Below are positions 24,471 to 33,652 of a stretch of 64,000 nucleotides of DNA, in pieces. Position 1 is the first letter of the stretch, and each line of letters opens with the position of its first letter. The translations under genes were made by a program, and so were the position numbers. Under the pieces are notes generated by a model that searched no databases, was not told where the DNA came from, and was given only the letters and a program-made list of their open reading frames with translations. This DNA is from Natrinema sp. DC36 (GTDB lineage: Archaea > Halobacteriota > Halobacteria > Halobacteriales > Natrialbaceae): contig NZ_CP084472.1 of NCBI RefSeq assembly GCF_020405225.1, positions 2,294,001 through 2,358,000 of the forward strand. Reading direction: 5' to 3'.

Positions 24471-27377
24471 TTACTCGGTGAAGGTGATCCAGCCGTCGGG
24501 TGCCTGCGCCTTCACGTCGTTCATCGCCTCGCGGGCGTCCGTGCGGTTCGCGTAGGTCTGCGTGCTCTTCGCCATCGTCGTCCCGTACTCGTCGATCAGC
24601 TGCCAGACCCAGCCGTCGTCGGCGGTGTGCAGCTCGAAGGAAACGCTGTCGATCTCGAGGATGCTCGCCGACTCGATCAGTTCGCGGACGTTCTCGAGGG
24701 CCTCGCGCGCGGCGTCGACCGTTTCGTGCGTTTCGGAGCCGGACGCGACGGTGCGGCCGTCCTCGTCGATGAGCCGCCAGCGCCAGCGTTCGTCGTCGTC
24801 GGCGACGAGTTCGAACGAGGCGACGTCGAAGTCGACGCGGCCGGCCATCGGCGCGAGCCGACGGACCGCTTCGATCGCGTCCAGCAGTTCGTCCTTGCTC
24901 GCAGCGGAGTCGACCGCCTCGGCGAGCACCTCGCGATCGCGGTCGACGAGTTCCCACGACCAGCTGTCGTCGCCGTCGAGGCGAATGACGGCGTCCTCGA
25001 TCGCGAAGATCGGCGCCTCGGGCGCGTGGGCCGTGAGGGCGTCGACACCGTCGGTCGCCGCCTCGCGATCGGAGTAGGAGACGGTCGAGTCGGCGATCTC
25101 CGCTCGGTCGCGGTCGAGCAGCCGGAAGTGCCACTCGCCGTTGCCGTACAGCTGCACGGACACGTCGCCGATCGTGGAGCGACGAGCCGTTGCGGCGGCG
25201 TCGCGCACGTCGTCGAGACCGTCGACCAGTTCGTCGCGGGTCGGATGGTCCTCGCCGTCGACGGCGACGGTGTCACCGGACGGCATGACGAACCGCCAGT
25301 GCCAGTCTTCCGTCGCGTACGTCTGGAAGATCGCCCGGTCCATCGTCCGCACGTCGGAGTCGAGATACTCGAGCAGCCGATTCATCGCCTGGCGCGCGGC
25401 TCCGCGGGTGGGATGGGTCGCCGGATCCTCCGCGACGAGCTTGCCGGCCTCGTCGATGAGCCGCCAGCCCCACTCGTCGTCCTCGTTGACGAACAGCTCG
25501 AAGGCCGCGGTCTCGATCTCGAGGAGTTCCGCGTTGGGTGCCTGCTCTTTCAGCGTCATCATCGCTTCCGCAGCATCGCCGCGGGAGGTGTGTTCCTCGC
25601 CGCTGTCCGCGAGCACGTTTCCGTCCTCGTCGATGAGTCGCCAGCGCCACTCGCCGGAATCGGCTTCGTAGACCTGGAAGGCAGCGTTCTCGAACTCGAT
25701 GAGCTCCGCCTCGCTGGCCTGCTGGCGAACCCGCTCGATCGCCGTCGTCGCCGTCTCGGCGTCGGCGTGTGGCTCCGTACTCGCAGCGACGACGTCCCGG
25801 TCGTCGGTGACGAGCCGCCAGTGCCACGGACCGGTCTCGTCCGCGTCGGGCGCATCGACGGTCGTTCCGCCGTCGGCCGCGGGTTCGGGCTCTTCGACCG
25901 TCGCGGGGAGGTCGTCGTCCGGCGTGGATGCGGCACTGCCACCGGCGCTGGGCCCCGCCGCCGGATACACTTCGTACTCGGCGTCCTCGATCTCGACGAC
26001 GTCCGCTTCGCGGGCGTTCTCACCGAACTGGTCGGCCCACTCCGCCGAGCCGTCGTGTTCGGGGGTTCCCTCGGGTCCGCGCGCGACGACGTGCTCGGTC
26101 TCGTCGACCAGCCGGTAGCGCCACTCCTCGCCGGACTCGTAGAGCTCGTAGGTCGGTTCGCCGGCGACGGTGACCGACGCCGACTCGAGCGCCGGGAGCA
26201 ACGCTTCGGCGGCCTTCTCGGCGTCGCGCCGGGAGTCGAACTCGTCCGTGCTGTTGGCGACGACCTCGTCGTCGGCGTCGACGAACCGCCAGGTCCAGCC
26301 GTCGGCTCGCTCGCAGAGTTCCACGCCGACGTGCTCGACGTCGAGAACCCGCGCCTGATCGAACCGTTCGGCGAACGTCTGGGCGGCGTCTTCGGCCCGT
26401 TCCTGCGTCGAGTGTCCCGTCTCGCTCGAGGCCAGCGGCGCGCGTTCGTCGTCGACCAGCTGCCAGTACCACTGATCGCGTCGCTCCTCGTAGGTGAAGG
26501 CAGCACCCTCGATCTCGATCACGTCGGCGTCGGGGCCCCGATCCTTCAGGAAGCTCACCGACTCCTCGGCGCCGTCGCGCCGATCGAATTCGCCGGCACA
26601 GGAGCCGACGATGGAGCCGTCGTCCCGCGCGAGCGTCCACTGCCACGTGCCGTCGCGGTCCTCGTAGAGTCGGAACGCCGAAGTCGTCAGCTCCATTAGC
26701 CCCGCGGAGCTGATCTGGGACTTGACGCGCTCGATACCCTCCGTGGCGTCCGGCCGCGTCACGGCGCTCTCGTTGCTCTGGGCCAGCGCCTCGAGGTGGA
26801 GGACGTGCCACTTCCAGTCGCCGTTCTCGTCGCGGAAGACGGCGAACTGTGCGCTTTCCATCGCGTCTCCGGTGAGAATCGGCGGATCTTCGGTCTTCCC
26901 TTCCTCCGCGACGAACATCCCCTTCTGTCCCGTGAGCACGGGAACGAGCGCGGTCACGCCCGCGATGATCCCGATACCGAGCGTGTAGACCGAAATGACC
27001 TCCACGCTATAGTCGGTCCCGAGTTGCCGCCAGTTGTACGGATACGCCCACCCGAAAAAGCCGACGCCCGCCAGCGAGATCAACAGACCGACGAAACTGG
27101 CCTGGATTCCCCGTCGACGAACCGGCAACATCAGGACGATTCCGAGCAGGCAGAACGCGAGCCCCGTCGCCGCCGTCACTCCGGAGATGCGGATGAGCGT
27201 GTAGGGGTTCCCCTCACCCGCGTAGCCGATCACGAACGTCGCGACGCCAGCGGCACCGATGATGTAGCCGACGATGAACAGCCAGTAGCCGTAGACGTCC
27301 TTGCTCGAGTCGGGTTCACCGACGTAGTGTTCATACAGCTGAAATAAGCTTTGGTGAAAGTCAGTTCGTGAAGCCAT
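24471..27377 (-). CDS. membrane-anchored protein with 13 tandem HVO_2922/DUF1508-like units
   Basis: This 968-residue protein opens with about five transmembrane helices (residues about 30-165, for example WLFIVGYIIGAAGVATFVIGY), the layout of haloarchaeal DUF7139 N-termini. About 13 units of ~58 residues follow, from residue ~170 to the end. The unit pattern is F-x-V/L-Y ... G-x-W-x-W-R-L-x-D ... V-A-x-S ... A ... A-x-x-L/I-x-E-I, as in GEWRWRLIDEDGNVLADSG. This matches the small HVO_2922/YegP (DUF1508) fold. Unit 6 contains a ~40-residue acidic insertion. The last unit ends at the C-terminus. Start ATG at 27377 is preferred over TTG at 27383. Function unknown; the soluble array probably faces the cytosol, since it has no export signal. 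Confidence 0.88.
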   Translation of the reverse strand: MASRTDFHQSLFQLYEHYVGEPDSSKDVYGYWLFIVGYIIGAAGVATFVIGYAGEGNPYTLIRISGVTAATGLAFCLLGIVLMLPVRRRGIQASFVGLLISLAGVGFFGWAYPYNWRQLGTDYSVEVISVYTLGIGIIAGVTALVPVLTGQKGMFVAEEGKTEDPPILTGDAMESAQFAVFRDENGDWKWHVLHLEALAQSNESAVTRPDATEGIERVKSQISSAGLMELTTSAFRLYEDRDGTWQWTLARDDGSIVGSCAGEFDRRDGAEESVSFLKDRGPDADVIEIEGAAFTYEERRDQWYWQLVDDERAPLASSETGHSTQERAEDAAQTFAERFDQARVLDVEHVGVELCERADGWTWRFVDADDEVVANSTDEFDSRRDAEKAAEALLPALESASVTVAGEPTYELYESGEEWRYRLVDETEHVVARGPEGTPEHDGSAEWADQFGENAREADVVEIEDAEYEVYPAAGPSAGGSAASTPDDDLPATVEEPEPAADGGTTVDAPDADETGPWHWRLVTDDRDVVAASTEPHADAETATTAIERVRQQASEAELIEFENAAFQVYEADSGEWRWRLIDEDGNVLADSGEEHTSRGDAAEAMMTLKEQAPNAELLEIETAAFELFVNEDDEWGWRLIDEAGKLVAEDPATHPTRGAARQAMNRLLEYLDSDVRTMDRAIFQTYATEDWHWRFVMPSGDTVAVDGEDHPTRDELVDGLDDVRDAAATARRSTIGDVSVQLYGNGEWHFRLLDRDRAEIADSTVSYSDREAATDGVDALTAHAPEAPIFAIEDAVIRLDGDDSWSWELVDRDREVLAEAVDSAASKDELLDAIEAVRRLAPMAGRVDFDVASFELVADDDERWRWRLIDEDGRTVASGSETHETVDAAREALENVRELIESASILEIDSVSFELHTADDGWVWQLIDEYGTTMAKSTQTYANRTDAREAMNDVKAQAPDGWITFTE

Positions 27378-27626
27378 TGTCAAACTTGACCGGATAACTT
27401 GAACGAATCATAATAAAGTTCTGGCTACCAGTACGAAACCTGTCATAAAAAGTGCGGTCCCTCGAGCCGCACCGGTAAGCGATCTGTGCCGATTCGTATC
27501 GGTCACGTTCGATCACGAAACCGGGATCGAAAACGGTCACCGGATGACGAGGGGAGCGCCGAACGGCAGTGCACACTCGATCGTATTGCTGGCTGTTTGA
27601 TGATAGAATACGGGCTGCGACGACTC

Positions 27627-27641
27627 TATAGTAGCCACTGA
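27627..27641 (+). repeat. half-site of the TAGCCACTGA element
   Basis: TATAGTAGCCACTGA repeats the left terminus of the 83-bp element exactly (15 of 15), but no matching interior or right end follows. It ends 13 bp before the pantoate kinase stop. It may be a decayed copy. Confidence 0.6.
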
Positions 27642-27654
27642 GCGGAGCTGGTCC

Positions 27655-28482
27655 CTACTTGAGCATCGCACCGGCCGGATGTGTGGCGCAGACCGAGGGC
27701 TCGTAGCCTGCATCGGATAGCCCCGTCCCGAGCGCGAAGACGGTTTCGCCGAGCATGGCCATCGACGCCTGTCCGTCGACCGCCGAGACGTCGGTGATCG
27801 CCTCCGAGACCCGTGCCGTCAGTAGCCCCGCATCGTGCGCGAACAGCCTCGAGGCGTACAGGAAGGAGAGCAACGTCGGTTCCTCGACGACCCGCGCGAG
27901 CGCTTCCTGGCCGGCGGCGGTCAGCGCTTCCGTATCGCCCGAGAGCACGTCGGCCGTCGAGCGTTCGCCGAACGAGACGTATTCCACTCGTGCGCGGGCG
28001 GGGATCGCATCGAGTTCGTTGTGATGGGGGCCGCCGGGCTCGAGGCGGATCGGGACGCCGCCGTGGGCCTGGGCAACCACGTCTCCGAGCCCCGTCCCGG
28101 CCTGAACCTCGGCACCGTGAGCGATCGTGACGAGTTCGTTCATCGAGAGTTTGCGATCGAAGACGCGATTGGTCGCGAGCGCCGTCCCGAGTGCCATCGC
28201 TCCCGACACGCCGAACCCCGCTCCGAGCGGGAGTTCGGAGTTCGCCTCGACTCGAGCGGTCGCGTTGAGCGTCTCGAGGACGGTCGCTACCGGGTCGACA
28301 TCGATTTCCGTCCCGTCGAGAACGACGGTCGTCTCCGTCGCTGGCTCGACCGTTACGTCGACACCGTCCGTCAGCGTCAGTCCCGCGCCTCGTGAGCCGG
28401 CTTTCGTCGGATCGTCGTCCGGATGGGTGCTGAAAAAGCCCGTGACGTGACCGGGGACGAACGCCGTCACCTCCTCGCGCAT
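27655..28482 (-). CDS. pantoate kinase (GHMP family)
   Basis: This 275-residue archaeal pantoate kinase phosphorylates pantoate with ATP in CoA synthesis. It starts REEVTAFVPGHVTGFFS, where the PGHVTG segment is typical of the family. It shows the GHMP ATP-binding loop LPLGAGFGVSGAMALG near residue 85 and the TGLGDVVAQAHGGVPIR segment near 130. The start at 28482 removes an upstream stretch with noncoding composition. The product feeds the phosphopantoate-beta-alanine ligase encoded at 21851-22630. Confidence 0.92.
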   Translation of the reverse strand: MREEVTAFVPGHVTGFFSTHPDDDPTKAGSRGAGLTLTDGVDVTVEPATETTVVLDGTEIDVDPVATVLETLNATARVEANSELPLGAGFGVSGAMALGTALATNRVFDRKLSMNELVTIAHGAEVQAGTGLGDVVAQAHGGVPIRLEPGGPHHNELDAIPARARVEYVSFGERSTADVLSGDTEALTAAGQEALARVVEEPTLLSFLYASRLFAHDAGLLTARVSEAITDVSAVDGQASMAMLGETVFALGTGLSDAGYEPSVCATHPAGAMLK

Positions 28483-28816
28483 TACGCCTCCGCTTTCGGC
28501 CGGAGCGATATAACGTTGAAGATTCCGCGATCGCGATAGACTTGCGGCGCGAACCGGTTCGATATCCAACTCCCTATCGGGCCGATCGAGAACTGGTTAC
28601 GCGTACCGCGCGATTGGGAAGCAAACGCGCACACCGGAAACGCGACTCGGTCCGCCGAGACCGTTCGAGGTTGGGTCGTTCCGAGACGCGTTCGCCTGAA
28701 CGGCAGCACTACTGCCGTACCACAACTGCCATAGATAACTCCCACCACTGTATTAAATACGCTCTATATAGAAGAGAAAGTTGGATTGTCTATCATGTGA
28801 TACCACTGCACGTCGC
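28483..28816. other. 334-bp divergent intergenic region
   Basis: This region lies between the leftward pantoate kinase and the first rightward lipase-like gene. AT-rich sequence at 28751-28771 (TATTAAATAC then TCTATATAG) is a likely promoter for the hydrolase gene, about 50 bp before its start codon. No gene or repeat is seen. Confidence 0.55.
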
Positions 28817-29701
28817 ATGACAGACAACGACAAACTTGGCGAACAGCCGGCGACCGACGAATCGACGACCGACCGACGAACACTCCTAAAGGCGACCGGA
28901 ACGACCATCGTCGGCGGCGCGGGACTGGCCGCCGCGTCCGGGTCGGCCTCCGCACAGTTCCTTGGCGGCCCCACTGTGATCGAAGTCGATGACGGTTGGC
29001 TCGGCTGGAGCGCCGACGGCAGCATCCCCGTCGCGGACGAAGTGCTCATCTTCATCCACGGCTGGTTCGGCGATAGCACCGTCGAGAGCCAGACCACCGA
29101 CGTGCAAGACTCCCTCGAGGCGGGCGGCTATACGCCCGACGAGACCGTTGCAATCGAGTGGCCCGGTACCACGCTCAACTTCGTCGGTGCCGAGGCCGAC
29201 ACCGAGGACGTCGGCGAGGTCGTCGCCGGTCTCGTCGAGGAATTCTACGATGCCGGTGGCGGAAATATCCGCCTCGTCGGTCACTCCCTCGGTGGGCGCT
29301 GCGTTTACTGGACCGCGACCAAGCTCAGCAGCGGCTACGAGATCGAGACCGTCGCGGGACTCGGCGCGGCCGCCGACGGCTCCGAAATCTGTGGCGACCC
29401 GTGGAATCCCGGCCTCAGCAACGCCTGCGAGGTCCGTAACTATCACTCCAACAACGACTCGACCGTCGGCGGTGCCTACGGCGGCTGGGGCGACACCGCT
29501 CTCGGAACCGAGGGTGCGGGCTGCAACCCCGGATCGAACTACACCGACGTCGACGTGACCTACAGCGTCGGCAGCCACCTCGCGTATCTGGGCGACGATG
29601 CCGTCGGTGCAGACCTCGCCGGTGCGATCAACAGCGGCTCCTGTACCAGCGGCGGCGGTGGCGACGACGGCGACGACGACGGCAGCTGGTGGAGTTGGTA
29701 A
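28817..29701 (+). CDS. Tat-exported alpha/beta hydrolase, lipase-like (copy 1)
   Basis: This 294-residue secreted hydrolase has the Tat signal TDRRTLLKATGTTIVGGAGLAAASGSASA. The oxyanion-region motif is VLIFIHGWFGD near residue 75, and the nucleophile elbow is VGHSLGGR near 152 (Ser as nucleophile). A candidate catalytic His lies in VGSHLAYLG near the end. The C-terminus is a G/D-rich tail ending WWSW. The start at 28817 is the first ATG that gives a proper Tat n-region. A paralogue with the same plan follows 470 bp downstream. Substrate unknown; esterase or lipase is inferred from fold. Confidence 0.85.
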   Translation: MTDNDKLGEQPATDESTTDRRTLLKATGTTIVGGAGLAAASGSASAQFLGGPTVIEVDDGWLGWSADGSIPVADEVLIFIHGWFGDSTVESQTTDVQDSLEAGGYTPDETVAIEWPGTTLNFVGAEADTEDVGEVVAGLVEEFYDAGGGNIRLVGHSLGGRCVYWTATKLSSGYEIETVAGLGAAADGSEICGDPWNPGLSNACEVRNYHSNNDSTVGGAYGGWGDTALGTEGAGCNPGSNYTDVDVTYSVGSHLAYLGDDAVGADLAGAINSGSCTSGGGGDDGDDDGSWWSW

Positions 29702-29733
29702 TCGACGACGGCAGCTGGTGGGGCTAGTAATCG
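29676..29733. repeat. 29-bp tandem duplication spanning the stop codon
   Basis: The last 29 bp of the hydrolase gene including its TAA (29676-29704) recur immediately downstream (29705-29733) with three changes. The second copy also keeps an in-frame-looking tail and stop. It is a recent local slippage or a decayed longer C-terminus. Confidence 0.85.
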
Positions 29734-30169
29734 CGGCCGATCCCATCCACCCGCCCCAGTAGCGATCCGAAATCAGTGAGAGTCGTCCAAATCGTTTTTC
29801 TTCGCCAACGCATTCCTTCGGAACGACGGTACGGGATCCACTCTCGTGTCCGAAACCGTACCGGTACCCGTCTCGAGTATCCGGGCGACGGGTCGGCCGG
29901 TTCTCGCGCCCGGTATCCGGTTGCCACCGACTGCGTTCCGGTTCCGACGCTCGTCGTCCGGGAGTGAATTTGCTCGAGCGTCTCTCGGCGAGCGCCCAGT
30001 GGTCCTCGAACGGCGGGGCCTAGCAGCGCTGGACCTCGACCGGCAACTAGTCGCTGGAAGTGTTGATCGAGAACAACTACTCCGTAATATTTGATCAGAT
30101 GGGGTTTGAATGCACTCAGAATAGCGGAGTAAAAACCAACCGGCTCGTACCGGAATAAGGATGTGTTGT
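29702..30169. other. 468-bp spacer between the two hydrolase genes
   Basis: This spacer holds the duplicated gene end (29705-29733), a T-run after ATCG near 29790-29800 that could terminate copy 1, and AT-rich sequence GTAATATTTGATCAGATGGG near 30083-30102 that may be the promoter of copy 2. Its length and content argue that the two genes are transcribed separately. No gene recognised. Confidence 0.5.
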
Positions 30170-31291
30170 ATGTCAGACAAGCACACCTCCGGCAAATCGT
30201 ATTCGATCGATCGACGAACGCTCCTTAAGACCACCGCAACGGCCGCCGTCGCGGCCGCGGGCGTCGGCGCGACGACCGGATCGGCGCTCGCGGACACGGA
30301 CGAGATCATGGAGGTAGACCTGCGGGGCGGAATCCCGCCGGTGTCGGCGGCACCGCAGGGCGAGGACGAGGTTATCTTCAACGTCCACGGCTACAGCGGG
30401 TCGTCCGCCAGCGTCAGTCAGTCACAGACACTTCAGGACACGCTCCGCCAGCTCGGCAACACCGAGACGGTAACCGCGGTCACCTGGGACGACAGCGGCT
30501 TGCCAGGGTCGGCCGAGTCCAGCGCTCGCCAGCAGGGCGCGGACTTCGCCGACTGGATGGAGGGATACATCCAGGAGAATCCCGGCACGACGATTCGGGT
30601 CCTCGGCCACTCGATGGGCGGGATCGTCGCTTTCGAGTTCATGGCTGCCGCGGCTGGCCGATTCCAGGTCGCGAACGTCGACTCCATCGGGTCCTACGAG
30701 GTCAGCGACGTTCCCTGCGAGGGGACGGAGTTCCACGACGCCATCGACCAGGTCGCGTCGTTCGCCGGCAACTACTACTCGACGAACGACTCCATCGCGC
30801 GGCTCGGGAGCGGGCCAGCGGACTGTGGCTTCGGCGGCGGCTCGCTGCCCTCGAACTACGCTGACGTCGACGTCAGCGACTCCGTCGGCAGCCACACCAC
30901 CTACAAGTCGAGTACCGGCTTCGGGCAGGCGTACATCAGCAACTTCCAGCCCGGCGTCGACCGGAACGGCGACGGCGGTGACAACGGTGATGGCGGCGAG
31001 GACGCCGCGCCGACCATCGACTCGCTGTCGGTGGACCAACAGAGCTTCTGGGGCAACGACATCACCGTCGAGTGGTCCGTCTCGGACGCCAACGGTGACC
31101 TCTCGTCCGTCCAGTCCGTCGTCTTCGGCTCGAGTAGCAACCGGCTGGACAGTACGCGTACGAGCGTTTCCGGCTCGAGCGCCTCGGGGACTCACGAACT
31201 CGACCCGCCGTACTACAACGACGGCACCTACGTCAGGGTCCGGGTCACCGACGCCGCCGGCAACGATTCGACCCGTCGCGTCCAGCTATAA
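30170..31291 (+). CDS. Tat-exported alpha/beta hydrolase, lipase-like (copy 2), with C-terminal Ig-like domain
   Basis: This 373-residue secreted paralogue of the preceding gene has Tat signal IDRRTLLKTTATAAVAAAGVGATTGSALA. VIFNVHGYSG lies near residue 70, the nucleophile elbow is LGHSMGGIVAFEF near 145, and a shared VDVSDSVGSHTTY stretch is near 230. It differs by a G/D-rich linker (DRNGDGGDNGDGGED) and a ~90-residue C-terminal beta-sandwich (TIDSLSVDQQSF to RVRVTDAAGNDSTRRV) of PKD/Ig type, perhaps for substrate or surface binding. Start at 30170; another ATG lies nine bases upstream. A hairpin plus T-run terminator follows. Confidence 0.85.
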   Translation: MSDKHTSGKSYSIDRRTLLKTTATAAVAAAGVGATTGSALADTDEIMEVDLRGGIPPVSAAPQGEDEVIFNVHGYSGSSASVSQSQTLQDTLRQLGNTETVTAVTWDDSGLPGSAESSARQQGADFADWMEGYIQENPGTTIRVLGHSMGGIVAFEFMAAAAGRFQVANVDSIGSYEVSDVPCEGTEFHDAIDQVASFAGNYYSTNDSIARLGSGPADCGFGGGSLPSNYADVDVSDSVGSHTTYKSSTGFGQAYISNFQPGVDRNGDGGDNGDGGEDAAPTIDSLSVDQQSFWGNDITVEWSVSDANGDLSSVQSVVFGSSSNRLDSTRTSVSGSSASGTHELDPPYYNDGTYVRVRVTDAAGNDSTRRVQL

Positions 31292-31298
31292 GCGACGA

Positions 31299-31329
31299 CC
31301 GACCGGGCCTGGTCGGCCCTTCGATTTTT
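31299..31329 (+). terminator. hairpin followed by T-run
   Basis: CCGACC (31299-31304) pairs with GGTCGG (31311-31316), and a TTTTT run follows at 31325-31329. It sits just after the hydrolase stop and before the convergent AspRS end, where a terminator is expected. Confidence 0.6.
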
Positions 31330-31345
31330 CTTCGAGGAATTCGCA

Positions 31346-32650
31346 CTACGGACTCAGACGCTGACGATCACGCGGGAAGAGAACAGCTTCCCGAATGTTG
31401 TCCAGCCCGAGGATCGTCATGATCAGGCGCTCGCCGCCGAGCCCGAAGCCGGCGTGGGGCGGCATGCCGTACTTGAACATCTTGGTATAGTACTCGAACT
31501 GGTCGGGATCGAGCCCCTGCTGTTCGAAGCCCTCGATGAGCTTCTCGTGGCGGTGCTCGCGCTGGCCGCCCGAGACCAGTTCCATCCGCGGGTGCATGAG
31601 GTCGAAGCCGGTCGAGAGCTGGGGATCGTCGTCGTGATCCTTGATGTAAAACGGCTTGATCTCGCTGGGCCAGTCGGTGATGAAGTAATGGCCGCCGACG
31701 TCCTGCCCGAGGGCCTCCTCGGCCGGCGTCGGAAGGTCGTCGCCCCAGACGAGCTGTTCGTCGAGTTCGCCCGTGGCGTTGATGCGCTCGAGGGCCTCCT
31801 CGTAGCTGATTCGCGGGAAATCGCCGTCGGGGACCGCGAAGTCCTCGGCGAGGTCGAGCTCCTCGAGCTGGTCGCCGAAGTTCTCCTGAACGGACTCGTA
31901 GGCGGCTTTGACGATGCCCTCGGCGACGTCCATGGCGTCGGTGTGGTCACAGAACGCGCCCTCGAAGTCGATCGAGGTGGCCTCGTTCAAGTGCCGCGGC
32001 GTGTTGTGTTCCTCCGCGCGGAAGATCGGGCCGATCTCGAAGACCCGCTCGACGTTCGAGCCGGCGACCAGCTGTTTGAACAGCTGTGGCGACTGGTTCA
32101 TGAAGGCCTCCTCGCCGAAGTAGGTGATCGGGAACAGTTCCGTCCCGCCCTCGGTCCCCGTCGCGACGATCTTTGGCGTGTTGATCTCCGTACAGTCGTA
32201 GTCCCGGAACTGGTCACGGACCGAACGCAACACGTCCGAACGGATCTCGAAGACCGTCTGGACCTCCTCCTTGCGGAGGTCGAGGGTGCGGTTGTCCAGT
32301 CGCGTCGAGAGGTCGGCGTCGACCTTCTCCGAGGGGTCGAGCGGCAGTTCGGGGTCGGCGGGGGCGACGACCTCGACGGACTCGGGCGTGACCTCGACGC
32401 CCGTCGGCGCGCGCGGTTCCTCTTCGACCGCACCGGAGACTTCGATGACGCTCTCGCGGGAGACCCCCAGTCCCGTCTCGACCAACTCTTCGTCCATCTC
32501 GTCTTTCTCGAACTTGATCTGGATCTTGCCCGTCGTATCTCGAAGGATCAGGAATGCGATGCCCCCGAGATCGCGGATCTCGTGGACCCAGCCGGCGACC
32601 GTCGCGTCGTCGCCCGGCTCGGCGTCGGCAGTGTAGGTTCTGTCCTGCAT
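31346..32650 (-). CDS. aspS: aspartate-tRNA ligase, archaeal type
   Basis: This 434-residue class IIb synthetase has an N-terminal OB-fold anticodon domain ([24 protein letters not shown]). Motif 2 is [19 protein letters not shown] near residue 220, and motif 3 is [28 protein letters not shown] at the C-terminus. The length and absence of a GAD insertion fit the archaeal type, which in some archaea also charges tRNA-Asn for later amidation; sequence by eye does not settle that. The start at 32650 gives MQDRTYT; the 22 upstream in-frame codons are Arg-rich and probably untranslated. Confidence 0.93.
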   Translation of the reverse strand: MQDRTYTADAEPGDDATVAGWVHEIRDLGGIAFLILRDTTGKIQIKFEKDEMDEELVETGLGVSRESVIEVSGAVEEEPRAPTGVEVTPESVEVVAPADPELPLDPSEKVDADLSTRLDNRTLDLRKEEVQTVFEIRSDVLRSVRDQFRDYDCTEINTPKIVATGTEGGTELFPITYFGEEAFMNQSPQLFKQLVAGSNVERVFEIGPIFRAEEHNTPRHLNEATSIDFEGAFCDHTDAMDVAEGIVKAAYESVQENFGDQLEELDLAEDFAVPDGDFPRISYEEALERINATGELDEQLVWGDDLPTPAEEALGQDVGGHYFITDWPSEIKPFYIKDHDDDPQLSTGFDLMHPRMELVSGGQREHRHEKLIEGFEQQGLDPDQFEYYTKMFKYGMPPHAGFGLGGERLIMTILGLDNIREAVLFPRDRQRLSP

Positions 32651-32803
32651 ACCATCCGATTCACGCAGGCGGAACTTAAGCGCAGTCGTTCGCACCGAGA
32701 GTCGCGGGTTCGTCAAAACCCGCAGTCGATGCCGAGTTCGGCACCGACAGCGGTAGGTGCAGCGCGGGGACGGTTCGATCGGCGGGTCTCAGACTCGCCC
32801 GGC

Positions 32804-33484
32804 TCACTGGGAAACCGTGCCGGCCAGAACGTAATACTCGTGGTGTGGCTCCCGCCCCCACAATACCGGATCGACGAGCGGTTCGTACTCGATGTCTCGT
32901 AGACCGCGCCGCTTGAGGACCGCACGCAGTTCTTCGGGCGGTCGTCCGTCGTACATCGGCAGGTCGTCGTGGATCTGTTCGTACTCGTCCCACGGTTCGG
33001 CGTGGTTCCAGTAGCCCTCGATCACGAGAATTCGACCGCCCGGTTCGACGACCCGCTGCCACTCCCCGATCGCCGTCTCGGGGTTCGGGAGCGTCCAGAC
33101 GAGGTGGCGAGCCGTGACCAGTTCGACGGTGTTGTCGGGAACCGCGAGGGCCTCCGCGTCTCCGCGGTAGAAATCGGCCGACCGGCCCGCCTGTTCGGCT
33201 TTCTTCCGGGCGCGCTCGAGCATCTCCGGCGCGAAGTCGACGCCCGTAACGTCGTGGCCCAGTTCCGCCAGCAGCAGCGAAATAACCCCCGTCCCACACC
33301 CGATATCGAGCACCTGCAGCGGCTCGTCGCCGGTCCACTCGCGGAGAACCGCCAGCCACTGGTCGTGCTGTTCCTCGCTGTGGATGCCGTGTTGGCTCGC
33401 GTCATCGAACGTCGTCGCGCGCCCGTTCCAGTGCTGTCGGACGAGTTCCTTGACGGCATCCCCGTTCCGATCCGGTCGTGTCAT
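32804..33484 (-). CDS. class I SAM-dependent methyltransferase
   Basis: This 226-residue methyltransferase has motif I VLDIGCGTGVISLLLAELG near residue 58, the acidic SAM residue in VTGVDFAPEMLERA and post-I region FYRGDAEALAVPDNTVELV near 105, followed by the WTLPNPETAIGEW segment. The C-terminal part (PMYDGRPPEELRAVLKRRG) resembles methyltransferases acting on small molecules. The substrate is unknown. It lies between AspRS and a sirtuin with no evident operon partner. Confidence 0.85.
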   Translation of the reverse strand: MTRPDRNGDAVKELVRQHWNGRATTFDDASQHGIHSEEQHDQWLAVLREWTGDEPLQVLDIGCGTGVISLLLAELGHDVTGVDFAPEMLERARKKAEQAGRSADFYRGDAEALAVPDNTVELVTARHLVWTLPNPETAIGEWQRVVEPGGRILVIEGYWNHAEPWDEYEQIHDDLPMYDGRPPEELRAVLKRRGLRDIEYEPLVDPVLWGREPHHEYYVLAGTVSQ

Positions 33485-33652
33485 GCAGGATTTTGCCCCA
33501 TCTGTACCGACCTTCCTCTAGATCCGATAAAAGCATGGGGGTCGTTACGTTCGTCTCCGTAGCACGCAGCTATTCGATACAAATACTCGTCTGAGACCGG
33601 CATCCAACGGTTCCAGACGAACCGTTTTGCCGGGCCAACGCGATTACCCGGT

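Noticed and set aside
24462-26699. Rightward 745-codon frame opposite the 13-unit membrane protein
   Set aside because: Antisense shadow of a repetitive high-GC gene; composition is V/G/R/D with no recognisable motif.
27421-27641. A third full copy of the terminal-inverted-repeat element near 27.4-27.6 kb
   Set aside because: CTGGCTACCA at 27421-27430 and the half-site at 27627 are in the wrong relative orientation and spacing, and no interior matches.
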